Source of the DNA: a virus
IMG/VR virus record: IMGVR_UViG_3300034374_007534
Span: 1-60,382 of that record
Length of the DNA stretch: 60,382 nucleotides
Reading direction: 5' to 3' (one strand)
The notes under the pieces: model-generated
Seen by the model: the letters and a program-made list of their open reading frames with translations, nothing else
The model's database searches: none
Told to the model about the DNA's origin: nothing
Translations under genes and position numbers: made by a program
Part shown: in pieces, positions 39,683 through 47,910 of the stretch
Layout: the number at the start of each line of letters is the position of its first letter
Numbering within the stretch: position 1 is the first letter of the stretch

Positions 39683-40288
39683 ATGGCTACAAAGTATACT
39701 GGTGAGATCGATATACAAAATCTAAGAAGGTTCCATGGTTATTGGGACGAATCTCATCAATGGTTAAAAGATTTTATTAATGAAAGAGAAGATGAAATTA
39801 AAACAGGTGTAGAAATTGGAGTTGCTTTTGGATCTAATATGCAACTCTTATTGGAAGAAACAAATCTAGAAACTTTATGGGGAGTTGATTCGTACAAAAA
39901 AGAAACTTGGGATCTATCTGGTGTTGTAAATGTAGATACTGAGTTTGGTGGATTTGATGGATTACATGCACATGTTGTCCAATTAATCAAACCATTTGAC
40001 CCAAGAGGTAAAATTATTCGTATGACATCACAAAATGCTGCGAAAAAATTTAGAAATGAAAGTTTAGATTTTGTTTTTATTGATGGTAATCATTTTGATC
40101 TTGAAAATGATTTAAAGTATTGGGAAAAGAAAGTTCGTGATGGTGGTTATATCATGGGGCATGATTGGAATCATCCTTCTTTTGGTAATATTACTGCTCA
40201 TTTAAGAGATACTTATGATGAAGATGAGTTGGTTGGTATTGATGGACCAGTTCATATTTGGTATGTTAAAAAAGGTGCTTTTATGTAA
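39683..40288 (+). CDS. Class I SAM-dependent methyltransferase
   Basis: The protein has 201 residues. GVEIGVAFGSNMQLLLEE (about residues 42-59) is a motif I loop, LWGVDSYK the acidic end of strand 2, and LDFVFIDGNHFDLENDLKYW (about 127-146) followed by VRDGGYIMGHDW is typical of the Methyltransf_24 type. It likely methylates a sugar or an amino-sugar group during glycan synthesis. It is spaced 7 bases from the upstream methyltransferase and 3 bases from the next gene. The type of methyl acceptor (O- or N-) cannot be told from sequence. Confidence 0.8.
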   Translation: MATKYTGEIDIQNLRRFHGYWDESHQWLKDFINEREDEIKTGVEIGVAFGSNMQLLLEETNLETLWGVDSYKKETWDLSGVVNVDTEFGGFDGLHAHVVQLIKPFDPRGKIIRMTSQNAAKKFRNESLDFVFIDGNHFDLENDLKYWEKKVRDGGYIMGHDWNHPSFGNITAHLRDTYDEDELVGIDGPVHIWYVKKGAFM

Positions 40289-40291
40289 ATT

Positions 40292-40981
40292 ATGTACACA
40301 TTATCATTGACTTGTCAGATACCAAATCTGGATAAAATTTATACAAAATACTTTGGTGAGAACGTTGATAGAATCTTTGTAGAGGTTGGTGCTTTTGATG
40401 GTGAATCTGTATCTAATACTTCTTGTCTTGCTGATGCTGGATGGAGAGGATTTTATATTGAACCAGTAAAAGAACACTTTGAGCAATGTGTTAAGAGGCA
40501 TTCAAATAATTCAAAGATTAAGGTATCTAATTATGCTATTGGAACAAAGGTTGGTCGTCTGCCAGTATATTGTTCTGGAATAGTATCTACTATGGATAAA
40601 GACCAGGCAACAATGGTTTCCTCTATGTCTATATTTGGACATCCTCAGTTTACTGAATCTGAATGTATGCAGGTTAGACTTGATAGTTATATGCAAATGG
40701 CAGATATTCCTAAAAACTTTGATTTATTAGTTGTTGATGTTGAAGGAAGAGAAGAGGATGTTTTTAAATCTTTTAGACTTGATCTGTGGAAACCAAAGAT
40801 GATGATTGTTGAACTTATAGATGATCATGAATACTTCCAAGAAAATAAATCTTTAGTAAATTCCTGTAAAAATTTGAGAAGTTTTATCATTGATAGTGGA
40901 TACACAGAAATATTTCATGATCATATAAACACTATATTTGTGAATAATGAGTATATCTCTGGGAATACCAACATACAATAG
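40292..40981 (+). CDS. FkbM-type methyltransferase
   Basis: The protein has 229 residues. DRIFVEVGAFDGESVSNTSC (about residues 26-45) is the FkbM motif I, then GWRGFYIEPVKEHFEQC is the strand that holds the acidic SAM ligand. FDLLVVDVEGREEDVFKSF (about 142-160) is the second family motif. It is only distantly similar to the protein at 39058, so it probably methylates a different position. Its end overlaps the next gene by 35 bases, an unusually long same-strand overlap here; the downstream start at 40947 is supported by a GT2 N-terminus that needs those codons. Confidence 0.85.
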   Translation: MYTLSLTCQIPNLDKIYTKYFGENVDRIFVEVGAFDGESVSNTSCLADAGWRGFYIEPVKEHFEQCVKRHSNNSKIKVSNYAIGTKVGRLPVYCSGIVSTMDKDQATMVSSMSIFGHPQFTESECMQVRLDSYMQMADIPKNFDLLVVDVEGREEDVFKSFRLDLWKPKMMIVELIDDHEYFQENKSLVNSCKNLRSFIIDSGYTEIFHDHINTIFVNNEYISGNTNIQ

Positions 40982-41675
40982 TTCCAAATATCTTTGGGAT
41001 TGTATAAAAACTTCAATCAATTGTGATTTTATTAGTGAAATAGTAATACATGATGACGGATCAAATCCAACTGAGTATGGTAATCTTTGTAAGATACTAA
41101 ACTCTTTGAATACAGATAAGGTAAAGGTTTTTAGATCTGAGATAAATCAAAAAGCTTTTATAAACAAGTATCTAACAGTTGCAAATTGTACTTCTGAATG
41201 GGTATATCTTTTTGATAGTGACAATTGGTTTGATGAATGTATCTTTGATGTAATTAAAAACTTAGACTATTCAAAAAAAGATACTTGTTATATCGAGAGT
41301 ACTTTAATAATGTCTGATGGTAATATAGTTCAATATAATTATGAGGATAAAATTTTTGATTTAAAAGTAACTCAAAAATATATTGAAACTAGTATGCATA
41401 AGTTATCGTGGTTTTTAAATAATGGTAATTTTATTGTTAATAGGGAACAATATTTAAAAACACAAAAAAGATACTTCGTTAATACTCCATATCATGCATC
41501 TGCAGATGTAATAGTATTCTCATATTTTTGGTTAACGTCTGGCAATAAATATGAGATAGTTGATGATTGGTATCATCATCACAGAATAAGACCTGGAAAT
41601 TATTTTATGGAGAATGGTGGATATTCAAATATAGAAGTAATACGTAATTTTTTTAGTAGATTGATATCATTATGA
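40947..41675 (+). CDS. GT2 family glycosyltransferase
   Basis: The protein has 242 residues. ISLGIPTYNSSKYLWDCIKT is the classical GT2 (GT-A fold) N-terminus. EIVIHDDGSNPTEY carries the first Asp, and WVYLFDSDNWFDE (about residues 83-95) is the DxD that binds the metal and nucleotide sugar. It transfers a sugar, usually with inversion. The start overlaps the FkbM-type gene by 35 bases and the end overlaps the GT11 gene by 4 (ATGA). The protein lacks a membrane anchor, so the enzyme is cytoplasmic. Confidence 0.85.
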   Translation: MSISLGIPTYNSSKYLWDCIKTSINCDFISEIVIHDDGSNPTEYGNLCKILNSLNTDKVKVFRSEINQKAFINKYLTVANCTSEWVYLFDSDNWFDECIFDVIKNLDYSKKDTCYIESTLIMSDGNIVQYNYEDKIFDLKVTQKYIETSMHKLSWFLNNGNFIVNREQYLKTQKRYFVNTPYHASADVIVFSYFWLTSGNKYEIVDDWYHHHRIRPGNYFMENGGYSNIEVIRNFFSRLISL

Positions 41676-42508
41676 TTACATTTCCTCATATTGGATTTAT
41701 TGGAAGATTGGGAAACCAAATGTTCCAATATGCTGCGTTGTATTCTATGTCTAAAAAATTTAATTTAGACTTTGCTTTATGTAAAAATAATTTGGAATTG
41801 TATAAGTGCTTTAATATATCAGCAAAAGTATTTTCTCACTATTATTCTGAGTTTGTTTTGCCCAATGGTGTACCATCTGATATCGTTTCTGGTGGTCATA
41901 GCATTGTATTGCAAACAGAAGAACAGAATGGTCGATTTTTAAACACCGCTTTTGATTCTAACTTTTATAATACTAATCATGATAATAAAAGTATTTTAGG
42001 ATTTTTTCAAAACTATAAATATTTCATCGATTTTGAAAAAGATATAAGAAAGCAATTTGTTTTTAAGGAAAGATACAAAAACATTGCTAAATTTTATTTA
42101 GAACAAACATTTCAAAATAAAAAAATAATAGCACTTCATATAAGAAGAACTGATTATTTAAATTCGCATTTTTTAAATAATCTTACATTAGATTATTATA
42201 ATGATGCATTATCTCATTTTGATTTATCTATACCAACATTAGTATTCTCTGACGATCCTGATTGGTGTGAGGATCAGGATTATTTTAGTGAGGATAGATT
42301 TCATATTATGAGAAGTGGAAACACTTATTTGGATTTGTGCTTGATGTCAATGTGCAATTATCATATAATTGCTAATAGTACTTATAGTTGGTGGGGATCT
42401 TGGTTGGCAAAAAGTGAAAAAACTATTTGCCCTAAGAAGTGGTTCCAACCATACGCCTCTTTTGTAGACTCTAACGGATTAAGATTACCTCATTGGATTT
42501 CAATATGA
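41672..42508 (+). CDS. GT11 alpha-1,2-fucosyltransferase-like protein
   Basis: The protein has 278 residues. GRLGNQMFQYAALYSMSKK (residues 11-29) is the GT11 signature. ALHIRRTDYLNSHF (about 152-165) holds the HxRRxD motif that binds GDP-fucose, and NYHIIANSTYSWWGSWL (about 227-243) is the conserved third motif. It would add fucose in alpha-1,2 linkage to galactose or a related sugar. The combination with GT2, GT25, methyltransferases and a sulfotransferase implies a fucosylated, methylated and possibly sulfated glycan. Both ends overlap neighbours by 4 bases. Confidence 0.9.
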   Translation: MITFPHIGFIGRLGNQMFQYAALYSMSKKFNLDFALCKNNLELYKCFNISAKVFSHYYSEFVLPNGVPSDIVSGGHSIVLQTEEQNGRFLNTAFDSNFYNTNHDNKSILGFFQNYKYFIDFEKDIRKQFVFKERYKNIAKFYLEQTFQNKKIIALHIRRTDYLNSHFLNNLTLDYYNDALSHFDLSIPTLVFSDDPDWCEDQDYFSEDRFHIMRSGNTYLDLCLMSMCNYHIIANSTYSWWGSWLAKSEKTICPKKWFQPYASFVDSNGLRLPHWISI

Positions 42509-45489
42509 ATGTTTCAGTAATTTGTGCATGTAAAAATCGGTATGATGCATTAAGAATATCATTAAATTCTTGGTTGGCATTTGATGAAATTAAAGAATTT
42601 ATAATAGTTGATTGGAGTTCTGATGAACCAATAAATCATCTTACAAAAATTGATAAGAGAATAAAAATAGTTAGAGTTAATGATGAAAAGTATTTTAATC
42701 AACCTCAACCATTAAATCTTGCCGCAAGTATTGCTACAGGAGATTATATTCTTAAGTTGGATTGTGATTATATGATCAATCCATATTTTCCATTCTTTGA
42801 TTTTTATAAGATTGATGAAAATTCCTTCTTATGTGGTCAAGATAGTTACGTCTGTAATCATGAGCATTGGAATGAAGATTTAAAGGGATATGTTGTCAAC
42901 CTTCATGGTATGGATGTTGGTGAGTTGATGAAATACTCTCATACATATAGTCCCCTATTCAAATATCTTACGGGTCTTTGCTTTGTTAGCAGAGAAAACT
43001 TCTGGAAAGTTGGTGGATATGATGAGAGAATGGGTAAGTATTATGCTTATGAAGATGATCAAATGACAAAAAGACTTACTATATTGGGTCTTGAATGTAA
43101 AAAATTAGTTCATAACTATAATATTATTCATATACCACATCCAGATAGTAAAAGATATGAGAATTTTGAAGGATATGGTGAAGAAGCAGAAACAAATATT
43201 GAGAATGTAAAGAGAAGAATTTCTGATCCAACAACTTCTGATTCGGATCGTTGGAATCTAGAATATCTCTTAGCAAAAATGAATGTTGAATTTAATGAAA
43301 AACTTTTTTCTGATATTCAAAATCCATATATCGAGAGGATATATGATTGGGATGTAATTAATATTGATGGTCAAAATTATGTTGCTACTAGAAAAGAAGA
43401 AGTCAAAAAATTATCGGAATTAAATTCGGTATATTATTTGAGTCTTGAGGAAAGTATTGATAGAAGAAATAATTTGGAAGATGCTTTAAAGAAGCATGGA
43501 GCAAAAAATATTATCCCAATAATATCAAAAAGATTCTCAGAATCTGATGATATAGTCACTGGTAAGTATGTAGATACTCTTAATGATGGAACAAAAGGTT
43601 GTTGTGTATCTCATTTAAAAGCAATCAAACATTGGTATGAAAATACTGATGAGGAATATGGATTCTTCTGCGAAGATGATTTGAGTCTTGATACTGTAGA
43701 CTATTGGAATTTTACTTGGAAGGAATTTGTTGATGCTCTTCCCGAAGATTGGGGATGTATTCAAATGCTTCCAATACGTGGAGATTTTGGAGATATAAAA
43801 ATAAGAGACCGTCTTTGGGATGATTGGTCTGTGACAGCATATATTGTTAAAAGAGACTATGCAAAATATATTATAGATAATTATATTCGAGATAATATAT
43901 ATCATCTTGAGCTAAAAGATGCTGAGATACAACCTCTCATCGAAAACATTCTTTACACCAGTGCTGGAAAAGTTTATACTATTCCAATGTTTGTTGAAGA
44001 CGTATCTTTTACTTCAACTTTTGAAGGTGGAGATGGGGATGTAAAGGATGGACAAAAAAGAAATCATTATTATACCCACGATTATATTATAAATTGGTGG
44101 AAAGATAATGGAAGTACTAGAACAGTTGAGGAACTTATGGGAGCAATGTTTGAAGTTAAAATGAGTGAAGAACTTCGTAGTGAAAATGAAGAAGTTACTA
44201 ATGTTGAGGATGTAAAAACTCAATTATTGACAAGTGTTAATGGAGCAAATCTTAACCAATTACTTTTAGAGTATGCATTGGATACTGAGAATCCAACAAA
44301 GAATTTTAACCTTGGTATGTGGTATGAGCATCATAGGCATAACGCTCCAGCACTATCATTCTTTTTGAGGTGTGCTGAGCGAACAGACGATCTTGATCTT
44401 GCTTATGAAGCACTTATCCATGCCTCCAATGCCTATGATAGGCAAGGGACGAGAGATCAAACAGCAAAGGGACTTCTTCAACAAGCACTTTGCATTCATC
44501 CTAAAAGACCAGAAGCATACTATTTGTTAGCTAAGTTTGCTGAAAAGCGTCAGTGGTGGCAAGATTGTTATATCTTTGCTCATTGGGCAATTGAGTTTTG
44601 TGACTTTGATTGCGAACCATTGAAGACTGATGTGGAATATCCTGGTAAGTATGGTCTTCTTTTTGAGAAGCAACTTGCCGCATGGTGGTGGGGTAAAGGA
44701 GATGAATCCAGATCTCTTCTTCAAGACATGAAGAATAACTATGAGATGGATGATCGCCATTATGATATGGTTGGTAATAATCTAATGAGAATGGGATCAG
44801 GACATATTCCAGATGAGGTTATTAAATATCAACAGCGCAAACATGATAAATTAAGATTCAAATTCCCTGGTTCTGATAAGATTAAAAATAATCATTCTCA
44901 AGCATTCCAGGATATGTTTATTCTTGCCGCAACTCAAGGTAAAACGAATGGACTTTATCTTGAGATTGGCGCTCAACAACCTTTCTATCAAAACAATACT
45001 GCTCTTCTTGAGACAAAATATGACTGGGATGGTATTTCTATTGAGATTCTCTCTGATCTGTGTAACCAGTTTGCTAGAGAGCGTAAGAACCAGATCATTT
45101 GTAAAGATGCAACAACTATTGATTACATGAAGTTGCTTGATAACTTTGATAAAGGAACTGATTTTGATTATCTTCAACTAGATGTTGAACCATCTAAAAC
45201 TACTTTTGAATGCTTGTTGGCAATTCCATTTGAGAAGTATAGGTTTGGTATTATCACATATGAACATGATCATTATGTTGATATGACGGGATCTTATAGA
45301 GACAAGTCTAGGAAATATCTTAAACTAATGGGATATGAAATGTTAGTTGCCAATGTATCTCCTAATGACAACAGTCCTTTTGAGGATTGGTGGTATCATC
45401 CTGATCTTATTGATCCTGAAGTTGTAAATAGGATGAAGTCTGTATCAAATGAGACAGTTAATGTTGTTAAATATATGTTTGAGGACTAA
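42505..45489 (+). CDS. Fused GT2 - GT25 - helical repeat - methyltransferase-like protein
   Basis: The protein has 994 residues from ATG 42505 (ATGA overlap with GT11). Residues 1-230: GT2 domain with VSVICACKNRYDALRISLNS and LKLDCDYM. Residues about 305-525: GT25 domain with VYYLSLEESIDRRNNLEDAL, GCCVSHLKAIKHWYE and FFCEDDLSLD, very similar to the free GT25 at 3137. Residues about 585-780: alpha-helical repeats resembling TPRs (LAYEALIHASNAYDRQG, RPEAYYLLAKFAEKRQWW). Residues about 790-950: an FkbM-like SAM domain (GLYLEIGAQQPFYQNNTALL and FDYLQLDVEPSKTTFECLLA). All catalytic motifs looked for are present. Such a fusion could make, extend and cap a glycan, with the helical part binding the carrier. 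Confidence 0.8.
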   Translation: MNVSVICACKNRYDALRISLNSWLAFDEIKEFIIVDWSSDEPINHLTKIDKRIKIVRVNDEKYFNQPQPLNLAASIATGDYILKLDCDYMINPYFPFFDFYKIDENSFLCGQDSYVCNHEHWNEDLKGYVVNLHGMDVGELMKYSHTYSPLFKYLTGLCFVSRENFWKVGGYDERMGKYYAYEDDQMTKRLTILGLECKKLVHNYNIIHIPHPDSKRYENFEGYGEEAETNIENVKRRISDPTTSDSDRWNLEYLLAKMNVEFNEKLFSDIQNPYIERIYDWDVINIDGQNYVATRKEEVKKLSELNSVYYLSLEESIDRRNNLEDALKKHGAKNIIPIISKRFSESDDIVTGKYVDTLNDGTKGCCVSHLKAIKHWYENTDEEYGFFCEDDLSLDTVDYWNFTWKEFVDALPEDWGCIQMLPIRGDFGDIKIRDRLWDDWSVTAYIVKRDYAKYIIDNYIRDNIYHLELKDAEIQPLIENILYTSAGKVYTIPMFVEDVSFTSTFEGGDGDVKDGQKRNHYYTHDYIINWWKDNGSTRTVEELMGAMFEVKMSEELRSENEEVTNVEDVKTQLLTSVNGANLNQLLLEYALDTENPTKNFNLGMWYEHHRHNAPALSFFLRCAERTDDLDLAYEALIHASNAYDRQGTRDQTAKGLLQQALCIHPKRPEAYYLLAKFAEKRQWWQDCYIFAHWAIEFCDFDCEPLKTDVEYPGKYGLLFEKQLAAWWWGKGDESRSLLQDMKNNYEMDDRHYDMVGNNLMRMGSGHIPDEVIKYQQRKHDKLRFKFPGSDKIKNNHSQAFQDMFILAATQGKTNGLYLEIGAQQPFYQNNTALLETKYDWDGISIEILSDLCNQFARERKNQIICKDATTIDYMKLLDNFDKGTDFDYLQLDVEPSKTTFECLLAIPFEKYRFGIITYEHDHYVDMTGSYRDKSRKYLKLMGYEMLVANVSPNDNSPFEDWWYHPDLIDPEVVNRMKSVSNETVNVVKYMFED

Positions 45490-45498
45490 GTAATTTGT

Positions 45499-45909
45499 AT
45501 GTATGAATACCAAATAAGTAGAGTTCTTGATGTATTTGATGGTTATTCTTTTGAGGGAATAATTGATTTGGGTATGGGCGTTTATCTTAAGAAGGTCATA
45601 TACCTAAGTGGAATTTGTTCCCCATCAATAAATAATGAGGAACAAAAAGATTATGGTATTCAAGCAAGAAACAAACTAAAATATTATCTTAGAAATGCTA
45701 CTAGAGGCGAAGTTACTATATGTGTAGATGACTACCATGACGATACTGTTTATGGTGTTGTTTATAACAAAGACTTTGATGATTCTATAAATTGGATAAT
45801 GTTTTTAAAAGGTTATGTTTGGGATGATGGAATAAGTCGCCCAAGATTAGCAGACCAACCAATGGAATTATTCGTTTTAAATACCCCTAAAGATAAACTT
45901 TTTAAATGA
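45499..45909 (+). CDS. Thermonuclease-fold-like protein, probably inactive
   Basis: The protein has 136 residues. The order ISRVLDVFDGYSFEGIIDLG, KVIYLSGICSPSI, and DYGIQARNKLKYYL parallels staphylococcal-nuclease folds (RVVDGDT, IDLG, RxxGVDTPE, and G..A...L), as seen intact in the gene at 52061. The key acidic residues of the active site (DGDT; the TPE glutamate) are replaced (DGYS; CSPSI), so catalysis is doubtful. A similar ending (FLKGYVWDDG, compare EGYAWAYDGG) supports the relation. It might bind nucleic acid or protein. It lies 9 bases behind the glycan cluster and 7 bases before pcyA. Confidence 0.55.
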   Translation: MYEYQISRVLDVFDGYSFEGIIDLGMGVYLKKVIYLSGICSPSINNEEQKDYGIQARNKLKYYLRNATRGEVTICVDDYHDDTVYGVVYNKDFDDSINWIMFLKGYVWDDGISRPRLADQPMELFVLNTPKDKLFK

Positions 45910-45916
45910 GGAACAA

Positions 45917-46627
45917 ATGAGAGATTTACATCCAATGATTCAATCCCTGTCAGAAAATATTTTGAGAGCATGGGGAGAACACTTTATAGTAAGGGAAGTT
46001 GGAATCCCTGAAGACTTTAGAAAAATTGATAGAGCAGACGATGATGATGCTGTTTATATTGAGAATTTTGTTTGGGAGACCCACCATTTTAGAAAGATTC
46101 ATCTAGAGATTGCACAGATGAAATCTGGATTGGATATCCTACATACAAATATGTATCCGAGGTACGAATATAGTCTTCCAATCTTTGGTGCTGATATTGT
46201 AGCGTCTTCAAAAAATGTTGGAGCGGCAATTGTAGACATCAGTTCAATTAGAGAAGACAGGTCTCTGCCTTCACAGTATGATATTCTTAATGTTGTGGAA
46301 GATAAAGAGTTTGAGAAGGACAAAAAGATGCCAGACTGGGGAGATGTATTCTCAGAGCATTGTGTTTTTGTAAGTCCTAACGAAGATGAGTATGATAAAT
46401 TTAATTCTATCGCATTTACCTTTTTAAATTATCATTGTGCTATTGCAAACATCACTGAAGCAACAACTGATGAAGATCAGATTAGAAAAAACTATGAAGG
46501 ACACAAGTATTATTGTGAGAAGCAGAGGCAAAATAATAAAACTAAAGGAGTTTTAAAGGGCATTTTTGGTGAAGAGTTTGCCGATAAATATATTGCAGAA
46601 ATGTTGTTTGACTATCCAGAACTATGA
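45917..46627 (+). CDS. pcyA: Phycocyanobilin:ferredoxin oxidoreductase (PcyA-type)
   Basis: The protein has 236 residues. It follows cyanobacterial PcyA throughout: LHPMIQSL at the start, FRKIHLEIAQMKSGLDILH, YSLPIFGADIVA, then MPDWGDVFSEHCVFVSP, HYYCEKQRQNNKT-like text (here HKYYCEKQRQNNKT) and a LFDYPEL end. Residues equivalent to Synechocystis PcyA E76, H88 and D105 are E64, H76 and D93 here. The WGDVFSE and FGEEFADKYIAE(M)LFD stretches favour PcyA over the phage PebS type. It reduces biliverdin to phycocyanobilin with electrons from ferredoxin. Substrate comes from Ho1 (3937) and electrons possibly from phage PetF (48253). It is coupled to the next gene by ATGA. Confidence 0.93.
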   Translation: MRDLHPMIQSLSENILRAWGEHFIVREVGIPEDFRKIDRADDDDAVYIENFVWETHHFRKIHLEIAQMKSGLDILHTNMYPRYEYSLPIFGADIVASSKNVGAAIVDISSIREDRSLPSQYDILNVVEDKEFEKDKKMPDWGDVFSEHCVFVSPNEDEYDKFNSIAFTFLNYHCAIANITEATTDEDQIRKNYEGHKYYCEKQRQNNKTKGVLKGIFGEEFADKYIAEMLFDYPEL

Positions 46628-47073
46628 CAGAAGATAATAACACAGAAGATCTAAAAGAAAAACCTAGAACTACTGAGGTTATTCATAGCATTAAATATGC
46701 AGAAGAACCTGCTGAAGAAGTTGAACAAGAAGATGTATCTCCCAAATTAGAAGGAATAGATCTGGATGATACTAAAGCAATCGCTGATTTTTACATGGCC
46801 AAAAGTGGTCAGATTAATCCAGATGATCTAGAAGTTGAAAAAAAAGAAAGAGAACTTCGTGAAGATATTCGCGAGGTTGTTGAGAATAAGGAAGAGTTGA
46901 TTGATTATCTTACAAACCTCCACGCTTCTATTGAGGTTATGGAAGAAAGAATTTATGAACTGGAACTTCGAGCAGAGAAAAAAGAAAGAGCAAGTATTCC
47001 TATGAGACCACCAACTCCAGGAGGAGGTTCTGCACTTAAGGGACTAAGCAACTTACCATTTGGTATTCTGTAA
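46624..47073 (+). CDS. Acidic coiled-coil protein, function unknown
   Basis: The protein has 149 residues and is not recognised. The N-terminal 60 residues are very acidic and low in complexity (AEEPAEEVEQEDVSPKLE). About 70-125 forms a strong predicted coiled coil (KKERELREDIREVVENKEEL and ASIEVMEERIYELELRAEKK). The C-terminus is a Pro/Gly-rich RPPTPGGGSALKGLSNLPFG tail. It overlaps pcyA by 4 bases, so it may be made in the same operon, but its composition suggests a structural or scaffolding role, not a bilin enzyme. A bipartite promoter for the next gene begins 3 bases after its stop. Confidence 0.65.
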   Translation: MTEDNNTEDLKEKPRTTEVIHSIKYAEEPAEEVEQEDVSPKLEGIDLDDTKAIADFYMAKSGQINPDDLEVEKKERELREDIREVVENKEELIDYLTNLHASIEVMEERIYELELRAEKKERASIPMRPPTPGGGSALKGLSNLPFGIL

Positions 47074-47075
47074 GC

Positions 47076-47109
47076 TTGACAAAAGTAAAAAAATTAACTA
47101 TTATAAATA
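47076..47109 (+). promoter_or_regulatory. Overlapping sigma70-type and late promoter
   Basis: TTGACA (47076-47081), a 17-base spacer and TATTAT (47099-47104) form a vegetative-type promoter. The perfect late consensus TATAAATA (47102-47109) overlaps its -10. The exported porin-like gene at 47282 could therefore be read both early and late. Confidence 0.6.
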
Positions 47110-47197
47110 AGTTATTCGTAATTAGTGTTACGAATTATAACAATTGTCACATGTGACAGTTCATAGAAGGGACGCCTCAACTACTCGCGTCATTCTA

Positions 47198-47206
47198 TGC
47201 TATAAT
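47198..47206 (+). promoter_or_regulatory. Extended -10 promoter (TGcTATAAT)
   Basis: TG-C-TATAAT is a perfect extended -10 without an obvious -35. Its start site near 47213 would place a 6-bp hairpin (AGTCGG 47215-47220 with CCGACT 47226-47231) at the very 5' end of the mRNA, followed by a TGCGG/CCGCA hairpin at 47239-47257. Such a 5' hairpin would stabilise the message. Confidence 0.5.
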
Positions 47207-47281
47207 ATCCAAGCAGTCGGATAAACCGACTCTCCATCTGCGGGTAACCATTCCGCAAGTAAATTTAAAGAGGTATCTAAA

Positions 47282-47647
47282 ATGATTAAATCTGTTTTCG
47301 CAGCAACTGCTGCTCTCTCCATGTCCGCTGGCGCTGCGTTCGCAGGTCCTTACGTTAATGTCGAAGCCAATTCTGGTTTCGTTGGATCGGATTACGGCGG
47401 TACGGTAACTGATCTTCACGTAGGTTACGAAGGCACTACTGGTGCTCTCGGATATTACGCTCAAGTTGGTCCTAGCATTGTCGCTCTTGATGGTGCAGAT
47501 ACCGACACCGTTCTTTCTGGTAAAGTTGGTGGTAGCGTTGCTGCGACTGAAGCATTGAGTGTCTATGGTGAAGTTTCTTTCGCTACTGGTGCTAATGGTG
47601 CAGACAACGGTTATGGCACCAAAGCTGGTCTGAAGTTCACTTTCTGA
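47282..47647 (+). CDS. Exported small outer-membrane-barrel-like protein
   Basis: The protein has 121 residues. A clear Sec signal peptide (MIKSVFAATAALSMSAGAAFA) is followed by alternating strands: YVNVEANSGFVGSDYGG, TDLHVGYEGTTGALGYYAQV, GKVGGSVAATEALSVYGEVS and YGTKAGLKFTF. The end on Phe with alternating hydrophobic residues is the outer-membrane-protein insertion signature. About eight short strands would fit an OmpX-size barrel. Expression signals are strong: two promoter elements, a 5' leader hairpin, an AAAGAGG Shine-Dalgarno and GC-richer codons. It could remodel the infected cell's outer membrane. Cyanobacterial origin is possible; function is unknown. Confidence 0.7.
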   Translation: MIKSVFAATAALSMSAGAAFAGPYVNVEANSGFVGSDYGGTVTDLHVGYEGTTGALGYYAQVGPSIVALDGADTDTVLSGKVGGSVAATEALSVYGEVSFATGANGADNGYGTKAGLKFTF

Positions 47648-47670
47648 TCTAACGATTAGATAAAACTATG

Positions 47671-47694
47671 GGGGACTCTCTGAGTCCCCTTTTT
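47671..47694 (+). terminator. Rho-independent terminator
   Basis: GGGGACTC (47671-47678) pairs with GAGTCCCC (47682-47689) across a TCT loop, followed by a T-run to 47694. The ATG of the next small gene is at 47698. Confidence 0.85.
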
Positions 47695-47697
47695 ACT

Positions 47698-47859
47698 ATG
47701 AAGTATTTTTTTCATCCATTGACTTTGATCAATCTGCTTATATGTGGATTTCTAGGAATGGTGCAACTAGCACATACTCATGCTCATTATAAAATGGATA
47801 TAGATGTGGACTCATATGTTCATAGCTTTTTGAAAAAAAATCCAGACTATTGTAAGTAA
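47698..47859 (+). CDS. Small hydrophobic protein
   Basis: The protein has 53 residues from ATG 47698. An in-frame ATG at 47668 would put the terminator hairpin inside the gene, so it is not used here. The N-terminus MKYFFHPLTLINLLICGFLG is a membrane segment or uncleaved signal anchor. It is followed by a His-rich stretch (AHTHAHYKMD) and a C-terminal KKNPDYCK. There is no Shine-Dalgarno sequence; the ATG comes 3 bases behind the terminator's T-run. A single-pass membrane protein that may bind metal through its His residues is possible. Without homology this remains a tentative gene. Confidence 0.5.
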   Translation: MKYFFHPLTLINLLICGFLGMVQLAHTHAHYKMDIDVDSYVHSFLKKNPDYCK

Positions 47860-47891
47860 TTATACTTAGTTTGTCAGGATATATTGACAAG

Positions 47892-47910
47892 AGGGGCTTG
47901 ACCCCTTTTT
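47892..47910 (+). terminator. Short terminator overlapping the hli promoter
   Basis: AGGGG (47892-47896) pairs with CCCCT (47902-47906) across a CTTGA loop, followed by T-rich sequence. The -35 hexamer of the hli promoter lies in its loop and right arm. Confidence 0.65.

Noticed and set aside
47195-47464. 89-residue minus-strand frame over the promoter and start of the porin-like gene.
   Set aside because: It crosses the promoter, leader hairpins and signal peptide of a strongly supported plus-strand gene.
47668-47697. Earlier ATG (47668) for the small hydrophobic protein at 47698.
   Set aside because: The added codons are the terminator hairpin itself, and the later ATG starts directly at the membrane segment.
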